Origin: Olleya namhaensis | GTDB taxonomy: Bacteria > Bacteroidota > Bacteroidia > Flavobacteriales > Flavobacteriaceae | Direction: 5' to 3' | DNA: 64,000 bases | Assembly (NCBI RefSeq): GCF_900114005.1 | Contig: NZ_FORM01000001.1 | Span: 248,001 to 312,000 of the forward strand | Shown here: piece after piece, positions 46,529 through 53,897 of the stretch | Layout of the letters: each line of letters begins with the position of its first letter | Numbering within the stretch: the stretch's first letter is position 1 | Notes under the pieces: model-generated | Databases searched by the model: none | The model's input: only the letters and a program-made list of their open reading frames with translations | Told to the model about the DNA's origin: nothing | Position numbers and translations under genes: made by a program

Positions 46529-47107
46529 ATGAAAATAGGCTTATACTTTGGATCCTTTAACCCAATACACATTGGGCATCTTGTAATTGCTAACCAAATG
46601 GTAGAAAACAGCGATTTAGATCAAATTTGGTTTGTAGTAACACCACACAACCCATTTAAAAAGAAAAGCACTCTGCTAGATAACCACCAACGCTTAGAAA
46701 TGGTATATCTAGCCACAAAAGACTACGACACGCTTAAAGAAAGCGATATCGAGTTTAACTTACCCCAACCCAATTACACCGTTAATACCTTAGCGTATCT
46801 AACCGAGAAGTATCCTGACAAGGATTTTTCTTTAATTATGGGAGAAGACAACTTGAAAAGCTTCCATAAGTGGAAAAACTATCAAGTTATTTTAGACAAC
46901 CACCATATTTACGTCTATCCAAGAATAAGTACTGGCACAATAGAAACCCAGTTTGACAACCACGCTAAAATACATCATGTTGAAGCACCAATCATGGAAA
47001 TATCTTCAACCTTAATACGTAATAGTATTAAAGCCGGAAAAAATATTAAACCACTATTACCAGAGCATGTTTGGGCGTATTTAGATGATATGAATTTTTA
47101 TAGATAG
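46529..47107 (+). CDS. nadD: Nicotinate-nucleotide adenylyltransferase
   Basis: Makes deamido-NAD in NAD synthesis. It has 192 residues. The nucleotidyltransferase motif is GLYFGSFNPIHIGHLVIAN near the N-terminus; FVVTPHNPFKKK, LIMGEDNLKSFHKW and the second motif ISSTLIRNSIKAGK are all present. It is the last conserved gene before the accessory array; I recall the lipoprotein now at 57132-58073 as a common nadD neighbour in relatives, so the array may have separated them. Confidence 0.96.
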   Translation: MKIGLYFGSFNPIHIGHLVIANQMVENSDLDQIWFVVTPHNPFKKKSTLLDNHQRLEMVYLATKDYDTLKESDIEFNLPQPNYTVNTLAYLTEKYPDKDFSLIMGEDNLKSFHKWKNYQVILDNHHIYVYPRISTGTIETQFDNHAKIHHVEAPIMEISSTLIRNSIKAGKNIKPLLPEHVWAYLDDMNFYR

Positions 47108-47145
47108 TAAAGCTGTACTTTTTTAACTTTGACAAAGTTTTCTAT

Positions 47146-47153
47146 TAACTTTG
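47146..47153 (+). promoter_or_regulatory. Possible -7 box before the 46-residue membrane protein gene
   Basis: TAACTTTG matches TAnnTTTG. The upstream TTTG at 47128-47131 is only 14 bp away. The leader contains CACTAAT/ATTAGTG inverted around the AACCAGAGTC segment. Confidence 0.4.
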
Positions 47154-47249
47154 AATAACACTAATTAACCAGAGTCTTATTAGTGATATGTTTCAATATA
47201 TTACGAAACGTACTCAAAATGTAAATTAACTTAACTTAAAAATAAACTT

Positions 47250-47390
47250 ATGATTTTAGGAATGCTCGGACCAATACAATTGATTTTAATGCTAATAGTT
47301 CCTGTTGGAATTTTTCTTTTAGGATTTTTCTTGGGAAAAAAATCAGGATATATAAAAAGAGTAAGAGAAACTGAAAATAAAAGCAACTAA
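47250..47390 (+). CDS. Small membrane protein, 46 residues
   Basis: The reading ATG at 47250 to TAA at 47390 encodes MILGMLGPIQLILMLIVPVG and then IFLLGFFLGKKSGYIKRVRE, ending ENKSN. There is one long hydrophobic helix (about 8-29) followed by a basic tail, like small single-span proteins. It has a possible promoter and a following GC-rich hairpin, which supports a real gene. I do not know a function. Confidence 0.6.
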   Translation: MILGMLGPIQLILMLIVPVGIFLLGFFLGKKSGYIKRVRETENKSN

Positions 47391-47391
47391 A

Positions 47392-47418
47392 TTAAACCGG
47401 AGCCTTTAGCCGGTTTAA
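47392..47418 (+). terminator. Hairpin after the 46-residue gene
   Basis: TTAAACCGG (47392-47400) pairs with CCGGTTTAA (47410-47418). No T-run follows, so termination is uncertain. Confidence 0.45.
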
Positions 47419-47628
47419 AGAATTATGCACTAAATCTGATTTGTAAATATTTACAGTATCAAACGTCAACAAACACAATGCATTGTAAAGTTTAAATTGC
47501 TTATTAAAAACAGCTTTACTCTTAATTATCACACGCTTCTAATGTTTTTCCAAAAAACAAACACAAAAGCTGCTGTAATTAACTTTCTAACAGCTTTAAA
47601 CCAATTATAATTTATAATAAGAGGCATT

Positions 47629-47657
47629 AAAACCATCTAATCAAGTGGTTTTTTTTA
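47629..47657 (+). terminator. Terminator-like hairpin upstream of the lipoprotein gene
   Basis: AAAACCATCT, loop, AAGTGGTTTTTTTT. Almost identical to the hairpin at 48167-48193 on the other side of the lipoprotein gene. Confidence 0.65.
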
Positions 47658-47756
47658 TTTTTTGCTAGAAAATATTAAAATAAAATTAACAAAAAAGTGT
47701 ACTTTCGTTTACCTAAATAAAACGCCTTCAAAAAGGCAAAACCAAATCAATTTAAA

Positions 47757-48110
47757 ATGAAAAAAATTATCCTACCACTTGCTATTCTAGCATTATTATC
47801 ATCATGTAGATCAAGCATACACTCTGGTGGCTACAACCAATTAAACCAAACACAAACCGTTTTATCAAACTCAAATTTTAATGTACTTGGAAGTTTTACA
47901 GGAAGTGCAACAACAAAAATAAAAACAGGAAATATTACTAACAAAGAAGGTATTATCTCTCAAGCAAAAGCAAAACTACTTGAAAATGCAAAAGCTGCTG
48001 GTGTAGAGTTATTAGGAAGCAGAACGCTTACTAACGTAACAATTGATATTATTGAAACTAAAAAAAGAATTAACGCAACAATGTCTGCTGAAATTATTGA
48101 GTTTAAATAA
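47757..48110 (+). CDS. Small lipoprotein (possibly DUF6567-like)
   Basis: It has 117 residues with lipobox at Cys17 (LALLSSCRSS). The mature domain has the pattern NFNVLGSFTGSATTKIK, then SQAKAKLLENAKAAGVELLGSRTLTNVTIDIIETKKRINATMSAEIIEF, an alpha-beta arrangement. I recall this in lipoproteins called DUF6567, but am not certain. The gene is bracketed by two nearly identical terminator hairpins. Confidence 0.68.
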   Translation: MKKIILPLAILALLSSCRSSIHSGGYNQLNQTQTVLSNSNFNVLGSFTGSATTKIKTGNITNKEGIISQAKAKLLENAKAAGVELLGSRTLTNVTIDIIETKKRINATMSAEIIEFK

Positions 48111-48166
48111 AATAATGACCTCAAAACAAAACTATCATTCTTAGTAATGCGAAGAATCTTAAAACT

Positions 48167-48193
48167 AAAACCATCTAATCAGGTGGTTTTTTT
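48167..48193 (+). terminator. Terminator after the 117-residue lipoprotein gene
   Basis: AAAACCATCT (48167-48176), loop AATC, AGGTGGTTTT (48181-48190), with one T-G pair, then more T. Near-copy of 47629-47657. Confidence 0.75.
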
Positions 48194-48342
48194 ATGCTTT
48201 TTTTACAGCCTTACGGAAACCCTTAAAATTTAATTAGTAGACCATTGTAACTTAGTCCAAGCAAATAAATTTACGCAGTTATACGTATTTTAAACATATA
48301 ATAATAATTGTAAGTTTGTGGAAGAGTACTTAAGTAAATCAG
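48187..48342 (+). repeat. 156-bp direct repeat, copy A
   Basis: From the T-run and TATGC to AAGTAAATCAG this matches 53898-54054 with roughly ten differences. Shared marks are TTTAATTAGTAGACCATTG, AACTTAGTCCAAGCAAATAA and the -7-like TAAGTTTG (48311-48318). It ends just before the Fic promoter. Confidence 0.9.
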
Positions 48343-48348
48343 ATTAAA

Positions 48349-48384
48349 TGATTGTATCTTTGATAGTATCAAATGATAGTATCA
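48349..48384 (+). promoter_or_regulatory. Fic gene promoter covered by three palindromic sites
   Basis: The -7 box TATCTTTG (48355-48362) lies among three tandem 11-bp sites: TGATTGTATCT (48349-48359), TGATAGTATCA (48361-48371) and TGATAGTATCA (48374-48384), 12 and 13 bp apart. The last two are perfect odd palindromes. A protein bound here would block transcription; the Fic protein's own C-terminal winged helix is the obvious candidate. Confidence 0.68.
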
Positions 48385-48387
48385 CAA

Positions 48388-49341
48388 ATGAAACCACCTT
48401 ACGAAATAACATCTTCTATTTTAAAATTAATAACTTCTATTTCAGAGAAAATAGGAGAAGTAAATGCTAATTTATTAAACAAACCTTCTCCGAAATTAAG
48501 AAAACAGAATAGAATTAAAACTATTCATTCTTCGCTAAAAATAGAAGGGAACACACTTACAGAAGAACAAATAACAGCACTTCTTGAAAACAAAAGAATT
48601 ATCGGTCCTAAAAAAGATGTTCTTGAAGTTTTAAATGCAATTAAAATATATGAAAATTTAGAAGATTACAATCCTTCAAATGAAAAATCCTTTTTAAAAG
48701 CACATCAAAACTTAATGGAAGGTTTAATTGAAAATTCTGGAAAATATAGAAATCAAAGTGTCGGAATTGTAAAAGGCTCAAAAGTTGAGCATTTGGCACC
48801 ACCTTTTGAAAATGTTCCGTACTTAATGAAAGACCTTTTTGAATATTTGAAAAAGTCTGATGAAATTGAATTAATTAAAAGTTGTGTTTTCCATTACGAA
48901 ATGGAATTTATACATCCATTTTTAGATGGAAATGGCAGAATGGGAAGATTATGGCAAACTTTAATTTTGATGGAAAAATATCCAATATTTGAATTTCTAC
49001 CCTTTGAAACGTTAATTAGCAACGACCAAAAAAAATATTATAAAGCCTTAGCTGAAAGTGATAAATCAGGAAAATCTACTAAGTTTATTGAATATATGCT
49101 AAACGTGATAGACATTTCAATTAGTGAACTATTAGATTTTAATAATCGAACTTTAAATGAAAAAGACAGATTAGAATATTTTGTTTCATTAAATAAAACT
49201 GAATTTACAAGGAAAGATTATATGAATATTTTTAAAGATATTTCTTCAGCAACAGCAAGTAGAGATTTAAAGAAAGGTGCTGAATTAGGTTTATTTGAAA
49301 AAATAGGAGAAAAAAATAAAACAATCTACCGTTTAAAATAA
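48388..49341 (+). CDS. Fic family protein with C-terminal winged helix (class II Fic)
   Basis: Start 48388 (MKPPYEITSSILKLITSISE) gives 317 residues; the ATG at 48373 would place the start inside the third operator site. The inhibitory motif in TIHSSLKIEGNTLT (about residues 45-58) matches S/T-x-x-x-E-G/N of class II Fic proteins. The catalytic motif EFIHPFLDGNGRMGRLW at about 175 is intact, so AMP-ylation or another nucleotide transfer is expected. A winged helix follows (LNKTEFTRKDYMNIFKDISSATASRDLKK). It lies first in the boundary-element array. Confidence 0.9.
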   Translation: MKPPYEITSSILKLITSISEKIGEVNANLLNKPSPKLRKQNRIKTIHSSLKIEGNTLTEEQITALLENKRIIGPKKDVLEVLNAIKIYENLEDYNPSNEKSFLKAHQNLMEGLIENSGKYRNQSVGIVKGSKVEHLAPPFENVPYLMKDLFEYLKKSDEIELIKSCVFHYEMEFIHPFLDGNGRMGRLWQTLILMEKYPIFEFLPFETLISNDQKKYYKALAESDKSGKSTKFIEYMLNVIDISISELLDFNNRTLNEKDRLEYFVSLNKTEFTRKDYMNIFKDISSATASRDLKKGAELGLFEKIGEKNKTIYRLK

Positions 49342-49483
49342 CTGGGCACAACACCACATATAATTAATTGCTAGATTTAAACCTACTTACAACCATTTCT
49401 GCGGAATATCTTATCTGTAATTTATTTGCTAAATAGTTACTTAAAACACGCAACAAACCATATATAACACGATAGCAATAATT
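49342..49483 (+). repeat. Boundary element 1 (after Fic gene)
   Basis: Begins 2 bp past the Fic stop with GGCACAACACCACATATAA and ends CACGATAGCAATAATTTGAC just before the lipoprotein ATG at 49491. Its first 51 bp after CACAAC are identical to element 4 (52049). Within it AACACCACATATAA near the left edge recurs as AACAAACCATATATAA near the right edge. Confidence 0.75.
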
Positions 49484-49490
49484 TGACAAA

Positions 49491-49880
49491 ATGAACCGAA
49501 TAATAATATTGATATTCTTTTTTAGTGTCGTTTCTTGTCAAAATGGACAACGGAAAGAAAATATAAATAACGGAATTGTATCTGACACTATTCAATTTCC
49601 TCTGAGAATATTACCTGACAATGGTTGGTTTCTGAAATTATATCCCAACTCAAAATATGATTACGCTTACTTTTCAGGATTTAGCTCTGGTTTTGATACT
49701 ATTGAAAACGGAACATATAAACTAGTTGAAAAGCAGATTATTTTTAATAGTGGAATAAATAAAAGCGAGTTTGACTCAAAGAATTATTATCTTTTTGAAA
49801 ACAATGAAAACGGAACTGATAGCACAAAATGTTTAAAAGATAAAACTAAAAAATATTGTCTAATAATAGAAACGGAATAA
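49491..49880 (+). CDS. Small lipoprotein of unknown function
   Basis: It has 129 residues with lipobox at Cys16 (FFFSVVSCQNG). The mature domain of about 110 residues has a beta-rich pattern (LPDNGWFLKLYPNSKYDYAYFSGFSSG, ENGTYKLVEKQIIF) and two Cys near the end (STKCLKD, KKYCLII). I do not recognise a family. It stands alone between boundary elements 1 and 2, on the + strand like all genes of the array. Confidence 0.72.
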   Translation: MNRIIILIFFFSVVSCQNGQRKENINNGIVSDTIQFPLRILPDNGWFLKLYPNSKYDYAYFSGFSSGFDTIENGTYKLVEKQIIFNSGINKSEFDSKNYYLFENNENGTDSTKCLKDKTKKYCLIIETE

Positions 49881-50028
49881 AAACTACTTACAATACCGTA
49901 TAAAAATAATTGCGGTTTAGTGCTTAATCAAAGGGCACTATCTGCTTACTAACTCTAAACTTTTTTTGGAAAAACCCTCTCAAGCAAACCCGTAATTTTC
50001 CATACACAAACACGCTGTCAATAATTTT
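49881..50028 (+). repeat. Boundary element 2 (after 129-residue lipoprotein gene)
   Basis: Starts after the stop with CTTACAATACCGTATAAAA and AATTGCGGTTTAG, and ends CACGCTGTCAATAATTTTAC, the same right-edge pattern as elements 1, 4 and 7. Confidence 0.65.
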
Positions 50029-50038
50029 ACAGAATAAC

Positions 50039-50113
50039 AAAAAGTAAACTCAACTGTTTACTTTTTCTGATTTTTGTAAACACATACAATTACTTTTTTA
50101 TATATTTGTAAAC
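50039..50113 (+). promoter_or_regulatory. mmpA promoter with four GTAAAC half-sites
   Basis: Inverted pair AAAAAGTAAAC/GTTTACTTTTT (50039-50049 and 50056-50066), then direct GTAAAC at 50086-50091 and 50108-50113, the last fused to the -7 box TATATTTG (50101-50108). The inverted pair could also act as a terminator. Half-sites of this kind around an XRE gene suggest autoregulation. Confidence 0.6.
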
Positions 50114-50129
50114 TTAAAGCGTTACAAAA

Positions 50130-50591
50130 ATGAGAAATAAGCAAAAACTGTTAATTGAGCAATTGGACCAAAAACTTCAGCCATTCTCTGAAACCAGAAA
50201 GGTCCTGGTCCCAGAACGCGGATGGGTAAATACAATTAGGACATCACTTAATATGACAATGGCACAACTTGGTGCCAAATTAAATATAACAAGACAAGGC
50301 GTAAAAAGAATAGAGGAAAGTGAAGCTAATGGTACAATAACACTCAATTCTTTAAAAGATCTAGCCAATGCAATTGACTTAAAATTAGTCTATGCGCTAG
50401 TCCCAAAAAATGGCACCATTGATGAGTTAATACAAACTAGAGCCGAAACTCTGGCCCGAAAAATAGTTTTAAGAACCAATCAAAATATGAAACTAGAGGA
50501 CCAAGGTATTGGAGATGAAAAGCTAGCCAAAACAATAAAAGAGCTTGCTAGCGAAATAAAACGAGAGATGAAAAAATCATTATGGGATTAG
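50130..50591 (+). CDS. Mobile mystery protein A (XRE-type)
   Basis: It has 153 residues. An N-terminal region LLIEQLDQKLQPFSETRKVLVPERGWVNTIR leads into an HTH (about 37-85, LNMTMAQLGAKLNITRQGVKRIEESEANGTITLNSLKDLANA) and a helical tail. This is the pattern of the mobile mystery protein A family, almost always found upstream of a Fic-type mobile mystery protein B and in mobile contexts. Its end overlaps the B gene by 10 bp. It probably represses its own promoter through the GTAAAC sites. Confidence 0.87.
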   Translation: MRNKQKLLIEQLDQKLQPFSETRKVLVPERGWVNTIRTSLNMTMAQLGAKLNITRQGVKRIEESEANGTITLNSLKDLANAIDLKLVYALVPKNGTIDELIQTRAETLARKIVLRTNQNMKLEDQGIGDEKLAKTIKELASEIKREMKKSLWD

Positions 50592-51178
50592 ATTTAGATT
50601 ATAAAGATGGACAAACACCTTTGGATGAAGAAGAAAAGGAAGGTCTTAAAATAAAGTCTATCACAACTCAAGGAGAACTAGATGAATTTGAGCAATTAAA
50701 CATTGAAAAAGCAGTAGAATGGACAATTCATTCAAAATTTAAACTTGAAAAAATTTTAACTGAAAAATTTGTGAAAGGCTTACACAAAAAAATGTATGGT
50801 GATGTATGGAAATGGGCAGGCGATTTTAGAAAGACTGAAAAGAACATTGGAATTCCGTGGACTAAAATTGGAATTGAATTAAAAAATTTATTGGACGACA
50901 CTAAATATTGGATAGATAACAACACTTTTCCACCCGATGAAATAGCTATAAGATTTAAACATCGCATAGTATCCATTCATTGCTTTCCAAATGGAAATGG
51001 AAGACACTCAAGGATGATGGCTGATATAATTATGGAATCTATATTTGGAACTGAAATTTTTTCTTGGCATCAATCAAATATGGTTAAAGTTAACGAAACA
51101 AGGAATAAATATATAAAAGCTTTAAAAGAAGCAGATAAAGGAAATTTTACACCGTTAATTGCATTTGCAAAACACTAA
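50582..51178 (+). CDS. Mobile mystery protein B (Fic domain)
   Basis: It has 198 residues. It opens MGLDLDYKDGQTPLDEEEKEGL, the family signature, and contains the Fic core WKWAGDFRKTEKNIG and the active-site motif HCFPNGNGRHSRMMAD near residue 132. No S/T-x-x-x-E-G/N inhibitory helix is evident, so control may come from protein A. The pair resembles a toxin-antitoxin or regulatory module; the role is unproven. Its TAA stop is part of the 10-bp inverted end of boundary element 3. Confidence 0.88.
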   Translation: MGLDLDYKDGQTPLDEEEKEGLKIKSITTQGELDEFEQLNIEKAVEWTIHSKFKLEKILTEKFVKGLHKKMYGDVWKWAGDFRKTEKNIGIPWTKIGIELKNLLDDTKYWIDNNTFPPDEIAIRFKHRIVSIHCFPNGNGRHSRMMADIIMESIFGTEIFSWHQSNMVKVNETRNKYIKALKEADKGNFTPLIAFAKH

Positions 51179-51325
51179 TGCCAACAACCTCTATAATGCA
51201 TTGCTAATTCTAGCCTGCTTACGTCAATCTTCGACTCGACTTTATATCTGTAATTTATTTACTAAATTAGTTGCTTGAAACACGCCACTAATCATAGCCA
51301 AACCGTTGGCATTAATTTGAGCAAA
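51176..51325 (+). repeat. Boundary element 3 with perfect inverted ends (after mobile mystery pair)
   Basis: TAATGCCAAC (51176-51185, containing the stop codon) is perfectly inverted by GTTGGCATTA (51305-51314). The left edge continues AACCTCTATAATGCATTG, the right edge is AACCGTTGGCATTAATTTGA, 11 bp before the next ATG. This is the clearest attC-like member of the set. Confidence 0.78.
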
Positions 51326-52048
51326 ATGAACATCTTTAGTAAAATTAAAGACATCATAGATAGAAGAAAATCTTTAAATGAAATTTATGATGACATTGAG
51401 AATATGGATGTTGTTCTTCTTGAAAAGAAATTAGAGATTTTCAGTGAAATGGTGACGCCAAAATTTGCTGAAATCGGATTAAAAAACTGGAATGGAAAAT
51501 ATATTTGGTACAGCGATTTTAACGACGAAGGAATAAAACACGTTGTTGAATTTAATGTGTTTAAATATTATGGAGGTTCGTTTTCATTTGGGAATTGTTT
51601 TCAATCAGTCCCAACACTATCTGGAAAAAAACTAATAAATCATAGAACAGATAAATCAACCAAAATAATCTACTATAAAAGATTAGAAGGCTGGCAAAAA
51701 AGTTTTGAACACAACAAACCCTTTAATCCTGACAAAATAAGCACAGTTAACGAACAAAAATTAAGAAAAAGTTTGGACAAAGTATTATCCAACAATATTC
51801 CAAAGCTGCAAAAGTGGTTTAATGAAAAAACTACAATTGAGGAAAATATTTCAGGACTTTTAAAGGATGTTGAAAATCCATCATTTGAAATCGGTCAAAG
51901 AATAATTTCAACCGAATATATTTTAGCGTTTTTATACAAACAAAAAGACGATTTGGATTCAGCTGAATATTGGATTCAAGAACATTTCAAGAAATCATTA
52001 AACGACAAAACTGAAATGGAATTAATTATAAAAAGAATAAAAAAATAA
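51326..52048 (+). CDS. Hypothetical protein, DUF4304-like
   Basis: Start 51326 (MNIFSKIKDIIDRRKSLNEI) gives 240 residues. An earlier in-frame start at 51275 would lie inside the boundary element. The segment LKNWNGKYIWYSDFNDEGIKHVVEFNVFKYYGGSFSFGNCFQSVP resembles DUF4304-type proteins, but the match is by eye only. No signal peptide or membrane segment; cytoplasmic. It stands alone between elements 3 and 4. Confidence 0.7.
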   Translation: MNIFSKIKDIIDRRKSLNEIYDDIENMDVVLLEKKLEIFSEMVTPKFAEIGLKNWNGKYIWYSDFNDEGIKHVVEFNVFKYYGGSFSFGNCFQSVPTLSGKKLINHRTDKSTKIIYYKRLEGWQKSFEHNKPFNPDKISTVNEQKLRKSLDKVLSNNIPKLQKWFNEKTTIEENISGLLKDVENPSFEIGQRIISTEYILAFLYKQKDDLDSAEYWIQEHFKKSLNDKTEMELIIKRIKK

Positions 52049-52180
52049 ACACAACACCACATATAATTAATTGCTAGATTTAAACCTACTTACAACCATT
52101 CCTGTGGAATATTCTATCTGTGATTTATTTGCTAAATTCACGCAACAAACCAAATATAAACACGTTTCCAACAATTAAAA
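52049..52180 (+). repeat. Boundary element 4 (after DUF4304-like gene)
   Basis: Starts just past the stop with ACACAACACCACATATAATT and ends ACACGTTTCCAACAATTAAA. It is the closest relative of element 1: identical over the first 51 bp and very similar to the end apart from a gap of about 12 bp. Confidence 0.75.
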
Positions 52181-52293
52181 ACTCAACTATATCAATAGAT
52201 TGACAAAAATGTCGTAAAAATGTCGCAAATAAACCGTTATCAAAACAATGAATTCATAAGTAATTTTGTCAGAAATACAAACCAAAATTAATT

Positions 52294-52845
52294 ATGAACG
52301 AAATCGGAAAAAAAATTAAAGAAGCAAGAAAGAAAAAAGGACTTTCACAAGAGGGTTTGGCTGAATCTGCAAAAGTAAATTTAAGAACAATTCAACGGAT
52401 TGAAAAAAACGAAAATGAGCCTCGTGGCAAAACCTTAAATTTAATTTGTTCTGTTTTAGATATAAATGCTGAAGATATTTTAGATTATGGAAAACAAACT
52501 GATAAAAGTTATTTAGTAATATTCCATCTGTCCGTTTTAGCATTTTTAGTAATACCTCTCGGAAATATTATTATGCCTTTAATTTTATGAGTAAATAAAA
52601 AAGAGAAAGTAATTGAATTAAATACGTTAGGTAAAAATGTTTTAAATTTTCAAATTGTTTGGTCAATCTTGAGTTTTGTAATAATGTTTATCTTGGTAAC
52701 GAATCCAAAATATTTTAGTGTAATGTTATATCTAATCGCATTCTTGACACTAACAAACTTATTATTACCAATTATATTCGCTATTCGAACTAACAGCGGA
52801 AAAATTGAAAAAATGTATCCGAATATAATAAAACTGATAAAATAA
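52294..52845 (+). pseudogene. XRE regulator with C-terminal membrane domain, interrupted by one in-frame TGA
   Basis: The first 98 codons encode an XRE HTH (IGKKIKEARKKKGLSQEGLAESAKVNLRTIQRIEKNENEPRGKTLNLI) and the beginning of a membrane helix (LVIFHLSVLAFLVIPLGNIIMPLIL). A TGA stands at 52588-52590, after which the same frame stays open for 84 more codons to TAA at 52843-52845, encoding two more helices (NFQIVWSILSFVIMFILV, FLTLTNLLLPIIFAI). From memory, related HTH-DUF4870-like proteins have Trp here (PLILW), so TGG to TGA is the simplest explanation. A recent nonsense mutation, an assembly error or readthrough would all fit. Confidence 0.78.
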
Positions 52846-52848
52846 CTA

Positions 52849-52988
52849 TTGGCAACAATGTATAAAAGTAATAGCGGTTTGGGTGTATACTCAAGCTGCT
52901 TTTTGCATTTAATTAAGTATATTGTTCTTTGAAGATGGCTGTATTTATAACCACTAATACTAACCGTAGCGCAACGCGCCCAAAACGA
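52849..52988 (+). repeat. Boundary element 5 (after the interrupted XRE gene)
   Basis: The left edge TTGGCAACAATGTATAAAA and AATAGCGGTTTGGG matches the set; the right edge (CACTAATACTAACCGTAGCG) is more diverged and GC-richer. Boundaries are approximate. Confidence 0.55.
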
Positions 52989-53000
52989 AATAAAATATTT

Positions 53001-53201
53001 ATGAAAATATTTATTGGAATACTCTCTTTCCTAATTGGCGGAATTATTGCTACAGTATTATTTAGACCAATTATTAGTTCTATTATAACATCAGAAACTA
53101 TTCTCGATGTTTTACAGGTTGCAGTTAATATTATTATTGCAGTTCAAATCTATAGATTGGTAGTTAAACATTTTATAAACAAAGAAAATGATTCTAATTA
53201 A
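53001..53201 (+). CDS. Small membrane protein, 66 residues
   Basis: Start 53001 (MKIFIGILSFLIGGIIATVLFRP) gives a protein with two hydrophobic helices and a short basic tail. Starts at 52929 or 52935 would add 22-24 polar residues from the boundary element and are less likely. No family recognised. It shares a module with the next gene, since no boundary element is visible between them. Confidence 0.6.
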   Translation: MKIFIGILSFLIGGIIATVLFRPIISSIITSETILDVLQVAVNIIIAVQIYRLVVKHFINKENDSN

Positions 53202-53285
53202 TATGGTATTGATACTTGTAAAAGAATCAAAAACTCAACTACTAAATACAGCTCAAGCATTAATAATTAAGAGGTTAGCACAACT

Positions 53286-53819
53286 ATGAAAGTCAAAATT
53301 TTCACAATATTATTTACATTATTTCTTACCCTATCTTATTCACAAGATTTTGGTGAAATAAAAATTGATTCAAAACTACAGATTAAACATTCTGACACGT
53401 TAAAAACCATTGGAGAAAGACTAACTGGAAAGTGGAAGTATCTTGGAAAAAGAAAAGGCGAAATTTTGATAGATACATTAAATGTGAGTTTTACTAATAA
53501 CAAAAAGACTACAGTTATCGTTGAAAACGGAACCGTGTTTGAATTATCTGACGGAAAAAGAAAAAAAGCAGAATATTATATAGAAACGACTTATAAATTT
53601 GATAATGACAAAGGATATTATGCTCTTGAGGAAAAGTCTTTAAATGATGATTGGAAATCAATAAATACTTGTCAACCAGTCCCTGAATTAATTTATTATA
53701 AAGAAAAATTTGGAATTCTATTTACTGAAATGCTTGGTCAAAACTTTGAAGCAATTCGTGACATAAATACTAATAATCTGATTTTGGAAAACGGAAAAGA
53801 ATATAAAAAAACAGAATAA
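53286..53819 (+). CDS. Secreted protein of unknown function, 177 residues
   Basis: Signal peptide MKVKIFTILFTLFLTLSYSQ, then a mature domain of about 155 residues with ITERLTGKWKYLGKRKG-type features (here GERLTGKWKYLGKRKG), as in lipocalin-like small Bacteroidota proteins. That similarity is faint. Two strands later it carries KKAEYYIETTYKF and a tail LENGKEYKKTE. Followed directly by boundary element 6. Confidence 0.7.
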   Translation: MKVKIFTILFTLFLTLSYSQDFGEIKIDSKLQIKHSDTLKTIGERLTGKWKYLGKRKGEILIDTLNVSFTNNKKTTVIVENGTVFELSDGKRKKAEYYIETTYKFDNDKGYYALEEKSLNDDWKSINTCQPVPELIYYKEKFGILFTEMLGQNFEAIRDINTNNLILENGKEYKKTE

Positions 53820-53897
53820 ATACTACTGCCAACACGCTACATAATCCATTACTAGTCCTAAACCACTCACAAAACCCCAAGCAGATTACATACCCCC
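53820..53897 (+). repeat. Boundary element 6, left part only
   Basis: Left edge CTGCCAACACGCTACATAAT, then TCCTAAACCACTCAC. The expected right half is missing: the 156-bp repeat copy B begins at 53898 instead. Confidence 0.6.

Larger units (their letters stand above)
47391..47756. other. 366-bp intergenic region before the 117-residue lipoprotein
   Basis: It holds a GC-rich hairpin (47392-47418) just past the small gene and a terminator-like hairpin (47629-47657). Between them the AT-rich DNA has repeated AGCTTTA/CAGCTTT words but no convincing gene. Confidence 0.5.

Noticed and set aside
52588-52590. Alternative genetic code reading TGA as Trp
   Set aside because: Only one interruption in the window and other genes use TGG for Trp throughout; a local mutation or error is simpler.
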